DNA from: CAYMRB01 sp964392615
GTDB lineage: Bacteria; Planctomycetota; UBA8108
Assembly: GCA_964392615.1 (NCBI GenBank)
Contig: CAYMRB010000179.1
Span: 1 to 18,253, forward strand
Direction: 5' to 3'
DNA length: 18,253 nucleotides
The position numbers and the translations under genes are program-made. Below the pieces are notes generated by a model. The model was not told the DNA's origin, did not search any database, and was given only the letters and a program-made list of their open reading frames with translations. Numbering within the stretch: position 1 is the stretch's first letter; every line of letters begins with the position of its first letter. Positions 1-8,218 of the stretch are shown in pieces.

Positions 1-102
1 GGGACGGTGAGGAGATTTTTGATGGTGGCGCCGCGGCTTCTAGCTCCGTCGCGCGACCCTCGAGCGTCCGTGTCGAGCGCGGCCCCGCACTGCCGTATTC
101 CT
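1..102. other. window edge, no gene recognised
   Basis: I see no coding signal or RNA gene in the first hundred bases. The stretch ends in the promoter of the large regulator. It may hold the end of an upstream gene that lies outside the window. Confidence 0.3.
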
Positions 103-130
103 TTGACACGGCACCTTAAGAGCCTATACT
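103..130 (+). promoter_or_regulatory. sigma-70-type promoter of the large regulator
   Basis: A perfect -35 hexamer TTGACA at 103-108 is followed after 16 bases by TATACT at 125-130, one mismatch from the -10 consensus. Transcription would start near 137, giving a very short leader before the first possible in-frame start (TTG at 161). In such GC-rich DNA this pair is unlikely by chance. An in-frame stop (TAG at 140-142) just downstream means the coding region cannot begin earlier. Confidence 0.7.
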
Positions 131-160
131 TTCGCGGTTTAGCCTGACGAGTCGCGCATC

Positions 161-3100
161 TTGGGAGCCGGATGCAGCGCGGCGGCAGCGCCAGCGGGCG
201 CGCCCGGAGTCGGGCCTACGGTGGTCAATGCAGCAGGTGCGAACTTGACGACACCCACGAACGACGAATCGACGCGACGCTTTCCGTTCTCGGAGAGCTT
301 TCAGTTTCGTGAGGATGAGAAGACGACGCTCGAGGTCCTCTTCGAGAACGTCTTCTTCGACGCCCCCCTCGGCGCGGAGGCACACGAGGCCGTCGAGAGG
401 ATGCGCCGGCGACCGGATGAGGCGGAGGCCTCGGACGATCCCGCGACGTCGACCGACGCCGACTCGTCGGCGCCGAGCGAGGATTCCCGCCACGTCGTCC
501 TCTTGCGCGGCGCCGACGGCATCGGCAAGACGCGGGTGTTTCGCCACCTGCGCGAGCGGGCGCGAGACCGACGCGTGTCGATCTACGAGATCCACAACTA
601 CGACGTCGAAGGGATCCCGCTGAAGCCGTTCCTGCACGCGATCCGCCAGATCGTCGGCGACGCGACTGCGAGCGGCGAGGAGTCGTTCGGGTCCGTGCTG
701 CTCGAGCGATATCGCTATGCGCTCGAGGGGCTGCTCCCGGAAGCGTTCGGCGTCGAGCCGACCGGCCGCTACGCTGCGCACCGACTGCGCGAGCGGCTCG
801 CTTCGGACAAGATGCGCATCTTCGACGGTATCACCCAGCTGCTTCTCGAGGTGTCCTCCCGGCGACCCCTGCTGATCCTCGTCCAGGATCTGCACTGGGC
901 CGACCGCGCCACCGTCGAGCTGCTCGGCTACATCGGCCGCAACATCCAGCTGCGCAACCGAGCCGTGCTCGCCGACGGAGCCGGCACCAACGCGGCGATC
1001 GGCCCGACGGCGATCGGTGGTCCGGAGCTCGAGGGCTTCGGGGAAGACTGGCGCGCACTTCCGCCTCCGGGCGTGAGCCTCGCGAGCGCGCCGGTGACCG
1101 GCACGTGGGTCGCGCCGATGCGCTCCGACGACGCAGCCCCCGGAGGAAGCGACCCTCTGTCGGGGCCCGCGCGCCGCGACCGGCTTCCGTCCCGGCTCAT
1201 GGTGTTCGCCAACTACCGCGGTTTCGAGGAAGAGGGACACTACATCGAGACGGCCATCGAGCGGCTCGGTCAGGAGTCGTTCGCATTCCACGGCGAGCTT
1301 CGCCCGCTGTGCGGCGACGAATCGGGTCTCTTCCTGACGCGCGCGGTCGAGGGTGTCAGCGTGTCGGGCGCATCGCTCGAGATGGCCGACGACGCCGCAG
1401 CCGCCGTGCACGAGCTGTCGGAGGGATTCCCGAGCTTCCAGCAGGAGCTCTTCCGCGGCGTCTTCCTCGACGATCCGGAACTCGCGACGTGGAGTGCACA
1501 GACGTTCCGTGACTGGCTCGGGGCAGCGACGAGCGACGACGACGAGTCGGCCGCGCCGCCGCGCTTCGCCGTCCTGCGACGACGACTTCGCGACGTCGAT
1601 GTCACGGAGCGACGCGTCCTGCAGGTTCTCGCACTGGCGCGACGACCGGTGAGCCCGGAGGGCATCGCGCGAGTGCTCGCGCGCGCGGAAGACGAAGTCG
1701 CCAGCGTTCCGAGCGACGCCGAGGGCGCCGAGGGCGAGAGCGCCGGCACCTCCCCCGACTCCGGTGAGGAGGCCGGCCGCGACGAGCTTCCGAGCGAAGA
1801 TGCGGCTGCGGCATTGCGGTGCTTCGACCCGACCGACGGTGTCGAGAAGGCGGCCGAGACGCTGAAGCGGCTCCAGGCCGAGGGGCTGATCGAGGCAGCC
1901 GAAGAGATCGAGAGCGCATCCGGCGGCGGGACGCGCCGCGCGGGCACGCGAGGATCGCCGCGTTACCGCTTCCGGCTCTGGGACTTCATCTGCGTCGTCG
2001 AGGAGTCGGTCGAGCCCGGCATCCGTCGGCTGATCCACCAGCACATCGGCGAGCTCTTCCGCGGCGTTGCAGCGGACGATACCGGCTCGGGCGCCGCGGC
2101 CGATGTCGTCTACGAGGTGTACTACCACCTGAGCCGCGGGCTCGAGCCCGAGTCAGCGGTCGAATTCGGATTGCAGGCGGCGGATCGCTTCGAGCGGTCG
2201 TTCGCATTCGAGAAGGCGAGCGTCCTGTATCGCGAGCTGGCCGAACTGCTCTCGGATGACGAGCTGCTCGTGCAGCGCCTGACGATCCTCGCGCGACTGG
2301 CGCGCGCACTGGTCGCGACGAAGGGACAGGCAGAGGCGGCCGAGATCCTGCGCCGCATCGCGCAGGAAGGCGGCGCGCAGTTGTCGCCGGCGGAACGCTT
2401 CGAGCTGCTCCTTCTCGAGGCGGAGGTGGCGCGCGATGCGTCCGACCCGGCGCGCGCGCTCAAGGTGCTGGGCAAGGCGCCGAAGCTGCTCTCCGACGAG
2501 AACACCGACGAGGGCGGCCAGCTGCAGATCGTCCTGACGCAACTGCGCCTCGATCGGCAGGACTGGAAGCGCGCGATCAACTTCGGCCTCAAGGGCGTCG
2601 CCATCGCGAACAAGAGCGGTAACAAGGAACAGCTCGGCACGATGTACCAACTCATCGCGCGAGCCTTCTACCGCAAGGGCGACTACGCCCACGCCGTCGA
2701 CAACTACCAGCGCGGACTGGAGGTCGCGGAAGGCCTCGAGAGCCGCTCGCTGATGGTCGACATCCTCGACGAGCTCGGCCGGGTGTACCTCGAGCGGGGC
2801 AACTACTTCCGCGCCGCCCGCTATCTCTACAAGGCGCTCGAAGAGAGGCGGCGACGCTATGACGTGGCCGGCCTGTGCCGGTCGTACGACCAGCTCGGTC
2901 TCGTCTACCGGCGCGACGGCGACTACCACAAGTGCATCGAGAACCTGTACCGCAGCCTGAACCTCAAGGAGCGCATCGGCGACTTCGAGGCTCTGAACCC
3001 GACGCTCGGCACGCTGGGTGATCTGTACTTCCGGCTGGGCGACTACCGGCTCGCCGCGGAGTACTTCCACCGCGAGGTCGCGAACTGTCGCAAGCTGCGA

Positions 3101-5035
3101 GATCTGCAACTGGACGAGACCGGCTATCTGGCGGACTCCTTCTGCCGGCAGGGCTTCGTGCACTTGGCAGTCGGCGACCTCAAGACGGCCGAGAGTCTCG
3201 CGAAGCAGGTGCTGATCCTGGCGTCGGAGTTCAAGCTGCGCTCTCAGGAAGCCGACGGCATGCTGCTCGAAGGCAACCTGGCAGCGCTGCGTCGCGAATG
3301 GAGCCCGGCGGAGAAGAGCCTCAAGCAGGCCGGCGAAATCCACGCGAAGCTCGGCCACCGGATCCGCGAAGCGGGGGCCATTCTCGATCTCGCGGAGACG
3401 AAGTTTCAGCGCGAGCTCTACGACGAGACGCTGAAGCTCGCGTCGAAGGCGCAGATCATCGCCGACGAGGTCAAGGTGCTCGACCTGCGCGTACGGGCGC
3501 TGACGATCAAGGGCAACACCTACCGCTTCCTCAAGGGCGGCAACCCGGAGAAGGCGAAGGAGGTCCTGGGGAAGGCTCTGGAGCTGAGCCAGAACCTCAA
3601 CGACGTGCAGGTGCTGTTCAGCCTATTCTACGCTCTCGCCAAGGTGTTCCACAGCGAGAAGGAGTTCTCCGAGGCGGCGAACTACTACTCGAAGGCCGAG
3701 GCGATCCAGCGTCGCATCGGCGATCGACTTCACGACAACACCCGTGCGCGCTACTTCGACGACGCGCGCCGCAAGGTGTTCGCCGAGGACGTCGCGCGCT
3801 TCCGCAAGGAGCGGCAAGGCCGCACGGCGCAGCAGGAAGCGGCGGAACCGCACCACACGGTCGACTTCCGCGAGCGGCCGGTCAGCACGGAGAACTACAA
3901 GGTTCTTCTCGAGCGCATTCTGCGCGTGAACTCGGCGATGAATCAGCTGCAGTTCGCGGACTGCGTGCTCACCGAAGGGCTCGATCTATCGGGCGCGGAG
4001 CGCGCCGTCGTGCTGCGCGTGCAAAATCGTCAGTACCAGGTCGTCGCGGCGCGCGGCTTCGGGAAGGACCACCCGGACTTCCCCGTCGCCACTCAGGTCG
4101 CCGAGGAATCGATTCGACGCGGCAAGGTCATCGCGAAGTCGGGAGGCGACGAGCCCGACACGAGACTGTGGGAGTCGTTCAGCGTGCTGAAGGGCCGCTC
4201 CGTCCTCGTGGTTCCGCTGATGACCGACGAGCGCATCTTCGGAGCGCTCTACCTCGACAAGCCGGGATCGGTCGGTCGGTTCACCGCGCGCGATCAATCT
4301 CTCCTGGAGACCTTCGCGCGACACGTCGGCGTGTCGTTCCAGAACCGCCGGCAGCTCGATGTCGCGGTACGCGAGCCGCTCACCGGCTTCTACACGCCGA
4401 GCTACTTCATCGAGCGATTGCGCGAGGAGTACCGCCTCTTCAATCTGCACGACCGTTCGTTCTCGCTCGTCGGCTTCTATCTGCCGGTCCTCGAGGATGC
4501 GATCGGCAACGCCAGTGGCGGCCTGAACGAGAAGCTTGCCGAGGAGCTCGCCGACGTCGCACCCGGCGCGGCGATCTGCTGGGGCAACCCGATCCTGTAC
4601 CTCCTGTTCCGAGACGTCGAGCCGGCGGTTGCCGAGGACTACGGCGCTCGCGTCGTGAGCCGACTCGAAGAGCTCCTGAAGGAGGAGGTGCGGCACGACG
4701 TCCTGGCGGTCGAACGCCGCTATCAGCAGGGCTCGGACATGTACTTCGAAATCCGCCGTCACCTGCTGCCCGAGGAGTGCGACCACAAGACGCTGACGGA
4801 GCTGCGCCGCCTGCTCGCGCGGGACATCACGCTGAAGGAGGCGAAGCGCATCCTCGAGAAGCACATCATCGAGAACACGCTTCGCAAGACCGGCGGCAAC
4901 ATCACGCACGCCGCGCGCGAGCTCGGCATCCACCGACCGCAGCTGTCGAACTACTTGAAGAAGTACGGCCTGAAGCGCGAGCGGTTCGAGCGTGAGGCGG
5001 AGCACGGACCGGTCGGCCCGTTGGAAAACAATTAG
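161..5035 (+). CDS. giant ATPase-TPR-GAF-degenerate GGDEF-Fis HTH regulator
   Basis: This is probably a cytoplasmic signal-integrating transcription regulator. Seen in order: P-loop GADGIGKT (residues 117-124); Walker B-type DLHWAD (243-248) as in AAA_16/STAND ATPases of MalT and PknK type; a Gly/Pro/Ala-rich insertion at about 268-345; an acidic low-complexity linker near 515-560; a long TPR array (about 660-1215, with many GDY and A..YY units); a GAF domain (1242-1400); a GGDEF-like segment (1404-1550) starting REPLTGFY but with GNPIL where GGDEF should be (1475-1479); and a Fis-type helix-turn-helix (1558-1606, TGGNITHAARELGIHRPQLS). There is no GAFTGA motif, so it is not a classical sigma-54 activator, and no kinase domain. 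The start is uncertain: no in-frame ATG exists before residue 80, although conserved-looking sequence begins near residue 40. TTG 161, GTG 221 and TTG 245 are the candidates. The next gene is convergent, two bases away. The target genes are unknown. Confidence 0.85.
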   Translation: MGAGCSAAAAPAGAPGVGPTVVNAAGANLTTPTNDESTRRFPFSESFQFREDEKTTLEVLFENVFFDAPLGAEAHEAVERMRRRPDEAEASDDPATSTDADSSAPSEDSRHVVLLRGADGIGKTRVFRHLRERARDRRVSIYEIHNYDVEGIPLKPFLHAIRQIVGDATASGEESFGSVLLERYRYALEGLLPEAFGVEPTGRYAAHRLRERLASDKMRIFDGITQLLLEVSSRRPLLILVQDLHWADRATVELLGYIGRNIQLRNRAVLADGAGTNAAIGPTAIGGPELEGFGEDWRALPPPGVSLASAPVTGTWVAPMRSDDAAPGGSDPLSGPARRDRLPSRLMVFANYRGFEEEGHYIETAIERLGQESFAFHGELRPLCGDESGLFLTRAVEGVSVSGASLEMADDAAAAVHELSEGFPSFQQELFRGVFLDDPELATWSAQTFRDWLGAATSDDDESAAPPRFAVLRRRLRDVDVTERRVLQVLALARRPVSPEGIARVLARAEDEVASVPSDAEGAEGESAGTSPDSGEEAGRDELPSEDAAAALRCFDPTDGVEKAAETLKRLQAEGLIEAAEEIESASGGGTRRAGTRGSPRYRFRLWDFICVVEESVEPGIRRLIHQHIGELFRGVAADDTGSGAAADVVYEVYYHLSRGLEPESAVEFGLQAADRFERSFAFEKASVLYRELAELLSDDELLVQRLTILARLARALVATKGQAEAAEILRRIAQEGGAQLSPAERFELLLLEAEVARDASDPARALKVLGKAPKLLSDENTDEGGQLQIVLTQLRLDRQDWKRAINFGLKGVAIANKSGNKEQLGTMYQLIARAFYRKGDYAHAVDNYQRGLEVAEGLESRSLMVDILDELGRVYLERGNYFRAARYLYKALEERRRRYDVAGLCRSYDQLGLVYRRDGDYHKCIENLYRSLNLKERIGDFEALNPTLGTLGDLYFRLGDYRLAAEYFHREVANCRKLRDLQLDETGYLADSFCRQGFVHLAVGDLKTAESLAKQVLILASEFKLRSQEADGMLLEGNLAALRREWSPAEKSLKQAGEIHAKLGHRIREAGAILDLAETKFQRELYDETLKLASKAQIIADEVKVLDLRVRALTIKGNTYRFLKGGNPEKAKEVLGKALELSQNLNDVQVLFSLFYALAKVFHSEKEFSEAANYYSKAEAIQRRIGDRLHDNTRARYFDDARRKVFAEDVARFRKERQGRTAQQEAAEPHHTVDFRERPVSTENYKVLLERILRVNSAMNQLQFADCVLTEGLDLSGAERAVVLRVQNRQYQVVAARGFGKDHPDFPVATQVAEESIRRGKVIAKSGGDEPDTRLWESFSVLKGRSVLVVPLMTDERIFGALYLDKPGSVGRFTARDQSLLETFARHVGVSFQNRRQLDVAVREPLTGFYTPSYFIERLREEYRLFNLHDRSFSLVGFYLPVLEDAIGNASGGLNEKLAEELADVAPGAAICWGNPILYLLFRDVEPAVAEDYGARVVSRLEELLKEEVRHDVLAVERRYQQGSDMYFEIRRHLLPEECDHKTLTELRRLLARDITLKEAKRILEKHIIENTLRKTGGNITHAARELGIHRPQLSNYLKKYGLKRERFEREAEHGPVGPLENN

Positions 5036-5037
5036 CG

Positions 5038-5844
5038 TTAGACGGGAAACAGCTCCCGCAGCTCCTTGTCGTCGATCTGACGGCCGAACTCGCAGATCTC
5101 GAACGCCTCGCAGTACTCGACGCCAGCGGCGCGCTCGGCGCCATAGGTCTTCTCGAGCGCGGCGGCGCATGTGGTCGTCGGGCGTCGCAGCTCGTCACCC
5201 CACCGCTCCTCGAGCCAGCGTCGTCGCTCGCCGTCGTCCTCCGGGACCTGATCGGCGTTGCCCATGTTGTACGGCAGCCACTCGTAGAACTGCGACGCGT
5301 GGCAGTGGAGCATGTCCCACTTGCGATCCATCACGCGATCGACATCGATCGCGACGTCGGCCTCGAACGCGAGCGGCTTGCGGAAATCGTCCCACAGGTA
5401 CGCGATGACCGGATTGCGGTCGAGGTGCGGCGTTTCGGGACAGAACAGCGGCACCGTCACGACGTACGCGCAATCCTGCACGAGAATCGCGCAATAGCGG
5501 TGGTCGGGGTGGTAGTCGTTCGGACGGTGCGTGAGGATCAGGTCGGGGCGGAACTCGCGGATCAACCGCACGAGCTCGCGTCGCGTCTCGAGGTTCGCCT
5601 CCAGGCACCCGTCGTGGTGGTCGAGCACGCGAAGGTCGACGTCCATGATCGCCGCGGCGGCCTTCGACTCGGCGAGGCGGCGCGTCGCAAGGTCTTCCGA
5701 CGTCATCGAGAAGTGCCCGGCGTCCCCGTTGGTCACGCAGACGAACAGCACCTCGTCGCCGCGCTCGCGCCACAACGCCGACGTGCCGCCGGCGTAGATA
5801 TCGCAGTCGTCCGGGTGCGCTCCGAAGATGATGATCCGCTTCAT
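5038..5844 (-). CDS. PIG-L (LmbE-like) family N-deacetylase
   Basis: This 268-residue protein belongs to the zinc-dependent PIG-L/LmbE family, which removes N-acetyl groups from GlcNAc-type sugars (MshB, BshB, GlcNAc-PI deacetylase, antibiotic deacetylases). The sequence shows the N-terminal AHPDD motif (residues 9-13), whose His and second Asp bind zinc and act in catalysis in the family, and the later zinc motif in THRPNDYHPDH (His112, His115). There is no signal peptide, so it should be cytoplasmic. The ATG at 5844 has a GAGG eight bases upstream. It is the second gene of an operon: the stop of the EboE-like gene lies only 28 bases before its start. Its stop is two bases from that of the convergent regulator. 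The true substrate cannot be read from sequence; a sugar or glycolipid intermediate is my inference from the rfbB/ABC neighbours. Confidence 0.85.
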   Translation of the reverse strand: MKRIIIFGAHPDDCDIYAGGTSALWRERGDEVLFVCVTNGDAGHFSMTSEDLATRRLAESKAAAAIMDVDLRVLDHHDGCLEANLETRRELVRLIREFRPDLILTHRPNDYHPDHRYCAILVQDCAYVVTVPLFCPETPHLDRNPVIAYLWDDFRKPLAFEADVAIDVDRVMDRKWDMLHCHASQFYEWLPYNMGNADQVPEDDGERRRWLEERWGDELRRPTTTCAAALEKTYGAERAAGVEYCEAFEICEFGRQIDDKELRELFPV

Positions 5845-5872
5845 GCCGCGTACCTCGTGTCAACGATGGCGC

Positions 5873-7117
5873 TCAGCGCAGCCCGCGCACGCCGAGATCC
5901 TCGAGGGCGGACAACAGCCATCGCCACTCCCGTGCGATGCCGTCGACCAGCTTGCGCTGCCGATCCTTACCACCGGCCAGAATCGGCCACGTGTACGTCT
6001 CGAAGACCAAGTGCCGGCAGGTGCGTTTGCGTACGACCTCGCGCAACGCGGCGACCGTGTCGTCCTGGGTCGTGAGGAGCCGCCGATAGCGCCGGAGATA
6101 CAGGGGAACGTGAAAGTGCGAGCGCAGCTCCGTCACGTCCGGGTGCTTGCCTCGCACGAGCCGACGCGGCAGCTCGCTCAGATCAGCGCCGCGCCAGATC
6201 GCATCTCCCGACGCGTCGACACCGCAGAACTGATGGAAGTACCGCGGCTCGTGCATGCCGCGGAAGTCCTCGTACGCCGCCGGCGATCGCAACGGGTTGC
6301 GCAGCGCGACAGCGTTGGTCACGTGCACCTTGCCGATGCGCAGGCCGGCCTTCTCGAGCGTGCGCAGACTCGTGACCTGGTCCTCGAACAGGACCGACAG
6401 GTGACACGTGTCGACGTTGATCGTGAACACGCGGCGCAGATCGCTCTCGATCCGCGCGCGGCTACCACGCCTCTTCCAGCGCTCGAAGGCAAGCGGCAAC
6501 AGATAGGCCTCGAAGAACTCGACGAAGTCGCTCGCGACCTCGAACGTCGTCTCGGGCTCCGGCTCGACTGCCAGGATGAGCGGGCAGCCGGTCTTTTCGG
6601 CGATGTCGAGAAACTTCGCGCAGGTCTTCAGGTATTGCGACGCGAGCTTGCGGAATATCGCCGGTCCGTGACCGTGGCCGCGGAACCCTCCTCCCAGCGT
6701 GCTGATCGACACCTCGAGACCGGCATCGGCACCGACGATGTCGGCCACGATCCGACCGATCTCGCTCGTCCAGCGCGAGCGCTCGGTTTCGGCCCACGAC
6801 GGCTGGTAGACGGTTTCCTTGACGCGCCGCGCGTGGAAATCGGTCAGCGGATACGCGTTGACCGAGAACAACACGAGACCGCAATCCGCCAGGAACTCGC
6901 GAAACGCTTCGCGCGCCGCGCGGTCGCGCAGCTCCTGCGCCGAACCGATCCCCAACCGCAGCTCGAGACCGCACGGCGCAGCGCCGAAGACCCGCTCGCG
7001 AATCGGCACGGTGTACTCGCGCAGCGACTTGCACACCGCGTCGAGATTCTCTCCGGGGTGGACGTTCGTGCTGTAGCCGAGAAGGGGCCGCCAGGTCTTC
7101 GTTTGCCGCGCCGACAT
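5873..7117 (-). CDS. eboE: EboE-like metabolite-traffic TIM-barrel protein
   Basis: This 414-residue protein looks like EboE, a xylose isomerase-like TIM-barrel protein of the ebo clusters that help move metabolite precursors to the periplasm (scytonemin in cyanobacteria, other products elsewhere). Family traits I recognise are TNVHPGE (17-23), FSVNAYPLTDFHARRVKETVY (84-104, the EboE 'N-aromatic-P ... FH..RVKE.VY' block) and the metal-type barrel residues EPEPE (185-189), NVDTCH (234-239), KVHVTNA (263-269) and FETYTW (372-377). I chose the ATG at 7117 because GGAG lies five bases upstream; the frame stays open far beyond but there runs antisense to rfbB. It is the first gene of an operon with the PIG-L deacetylase. 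None of the usual ebo partners (TatD-like EboB, UbiA-like EboC, dehydroquinate synthase-like EboD, EboF) is visible. A generic sugar isomerase-like protein is the alternative reading. Confidence 0.75.
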   Translation of the reverse strand: MSARQTKTWRPLLGYSTNVHPGENLDAVCKSLREYTVPIRERVFGAAPCGLELRLGIGSAQELRDRAAREAFREFLADCGLVLFSVNAYPLTDFHARRVKETVYQPSWAETERSRWTSEIGRIVADIVGADAGLEVSISTLGGGFRGHGHGPAIFRKLASQYLKTCAKFLDIAEKTGCPLILAVEPEPETTFEVASDFVEFFEAYLLPLAFERWKRRGSRARIESDLRRVFTINVDTCHLSVLFEDQVTSLRTLEKAGLRIGKVHVTNAVALRNPLRSPAAYEDFRGMHEPRYFHQFCGVDASGDAIWRGADLSELPRRLVRGKHPDVTELRSHFHVPLYLRRYRRLLTTQDDTVAALREVVRKRTCRHLVFETYTWPILAGGKDRQRKLVDGIAREWRWLLSALEDLGVRGLR

Positions 7118-7156
7118 GCTCACTCCGCGCTCAGGCGCTTTCCTTTCGAGCCTGCC

Positions 7157-7184
7157 ATGGTACTCTGACGCCTGCCTCGCGCAA
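7157..7184 (-). promoter_or_regulatory. possible promoter of the eboE-like/PIG-L operon
   Basis: Read on the minus strand, TTGCGC (7184-7179) and TACCAT (7162-7157) are spaced 16 bases apart, about 40 bases before the eboE-like start. The match is weak. It overlaps the candidate promoter for rfbB on the other strand, so the two operons might compete or be co-regulated. Confidence 0.25.
7158..7166 (+). promoter_or_regulatory. possible extended -10 promoter of rfbB
   Basis: TGGTACTCT fits an extended -10 (TG-N-TACTCT) 39 bases before the rfbB start. No clear -35 is visible. A very similar block, ATGGTAGACT, precedes the GH5-like gene, which adds some weight. Confidence 0.3.
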
Positions 7185-7204
7185 CCACGGGAGCTCCCTC
7201 TGAA

Positions 7205-8218
7205 ATGAAAACAATCTTGGTCACGGGCGGCGCCGGCTTTATCGGCAGCGATTTCGTTCGCATGATCATTTCGGACCACCCGGAGCTCGCGGTGGTCAAC
7301 CTCGATTTGCTGACCTACGCCGGCAACCTGGCGAACCTCGAGGAGTGCCGGGACTCGAAGCGCTACTCGTTCGTGCGCGGTGACATTTGTGACGAGGAGA
7401 CCGTCTGCCGGGTCCTCGAAAACCACGACATCGACACGGTCGTCCACTTCGCGGCTGAGAGCCACGTGGATCGCTCGATCCTCGGCCCGCGCGTCTTCGT
7501 CGAGACGAACGTCGTCGGCACGGTCGTGCTGCTTCAGGCGGCTCGCGAGGCCGGCGTACAACGCTTCGTGCAGATCTCGACCGACGAGGTGTACGGTTCC
7601 CTCGGCGCGGAGGGCAAGTTCACCGAGACGACGCCAATCACGCCGAACTCGCCGTATAGCGCGTCGAAGGCCGCGGCCGACCATCTGGCGCGCGCGTTCT
7701 GTCACACGTACGACATGGACGTGTGCGTGACACGCTGCTCGAACAACTACGGCCCGTACCAGTTCCCCGAGAAGATGATCCCCCTGATGATCCACAACGC
7801 GCTCGCTGACAAGCCGTTGCCGGTCTACGGCGACGGGCAGCAGGTGCGCGATTGGATCTGGGTGCGCGATCACTCCCGCGGCATTCTCGATGTCGTGCGC
7901 AACGGCGTCGCGGGCGAGGTCTACAACTTCGGCGGCAACAGCGAGAGGGCGAATCTCGACGTCGTGAAGACGATCCTGGACGCCGTCGACAAGCCGCACT
8001 CGCTCATCCGCCACGTCGAGGATCGCCCGGGGCACGACCGACGCTACGCGATCGATTCGTCGAAGGCGCAAAGCGATCTCGGTTGGAGTCCCGAGGTGCA
8101 ATTCGAGAACGGCATCGCGCGCACGATCCGCTGGTACCTCGAGCAACGCGAGTGGCTCGAAGGCGTCACCTCCGGAGAGTATCAGCGTTACTACGACACG
8201 TGGTACGCCGACCGATGA
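7205..8218 (+). CDS. rfbB: dTDP-glucose 4,6-dehydratase (RmlB/RfbB)
   Basis: This enzyme converts dTDP-glucose to dTDP-4-keto-6-deoxyglucose, the branch point to rhamnose and other deoxysugars of surface polysaccharides; it acts in the cytoplasm with tightly bound NAD. The 337-residue length is typical. Visible are the Rossmann motif TGGAGFIG (7-14), the family active-site triplet in STDEVYG (Thr126, Asp127, Glu128), the catalytic YSASK (Tyr151, Lys155), AAESHVDRSI, RCSNNYGPYQFPEK and the end motif RPGHDRRYAID. A GGGAG lies about 11 bases before the ATG. Its stop overlaps the start of the ABC exporter (ATGA), so the two are translated together. The later rhamnose genes (rmlA, C, D) are not in the window, so the final sugar is unknown. 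Confidence 0.95.
   Translation: MKTILVTGGAGFIGSDFVRMIISDHPELAVVNLDLLTYAGNLANLEECRDSKRYSFVRGDICDEETVCRVLENHDIDTVVHFAAESHVDRSILGPRVFVETNVVGTVVLLQAAREAGVQRFVQISTDEVYGSLGAEGKFTETTPITPNSPYSASKAAADHLARAFCHTYDMDVCVTRCSNNYGPYQFPEKMIPLMIHNALADKPLPVYGDGQQVRDWIWVRDHSRGILDVVRNGVAGEVYNFGGNSERANLDVVKTILDAVDKPHSLIRHVEDRPGHDRRYAIDSSKAQSDLGWSPEVQFENGIARTIRWYLEQREWLEGVTSGEYQRYYDTWYADR

Noticed and set aside
116..2128. A 670-codon open frame on the minus strand opposite the large regulator (and similar long antisense frames at 2153-3358, 3986-5170 and 8191-9696)
   Set aside because: High GC with the usual third-position bias leaves antisense frames open. Their translations are Arg/Ala/Asp-rich without motifs, while the opposite strand has clear domains.
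7118..8146. Upstream extension of the EboE-like frame to 757 codons
   Set aside because: The extra 343 codons run antisense to rfbB and show no family similarity; ATG 7117 has a good GGAG and fits the EboE start.
7852..8214. Upstream extension of the ABC exporter frame
   Set aside because: It lies inside rfbB in another frame and is Arg/Gly-rich; ATG 8215 with the ATGA overlap is the natural start.
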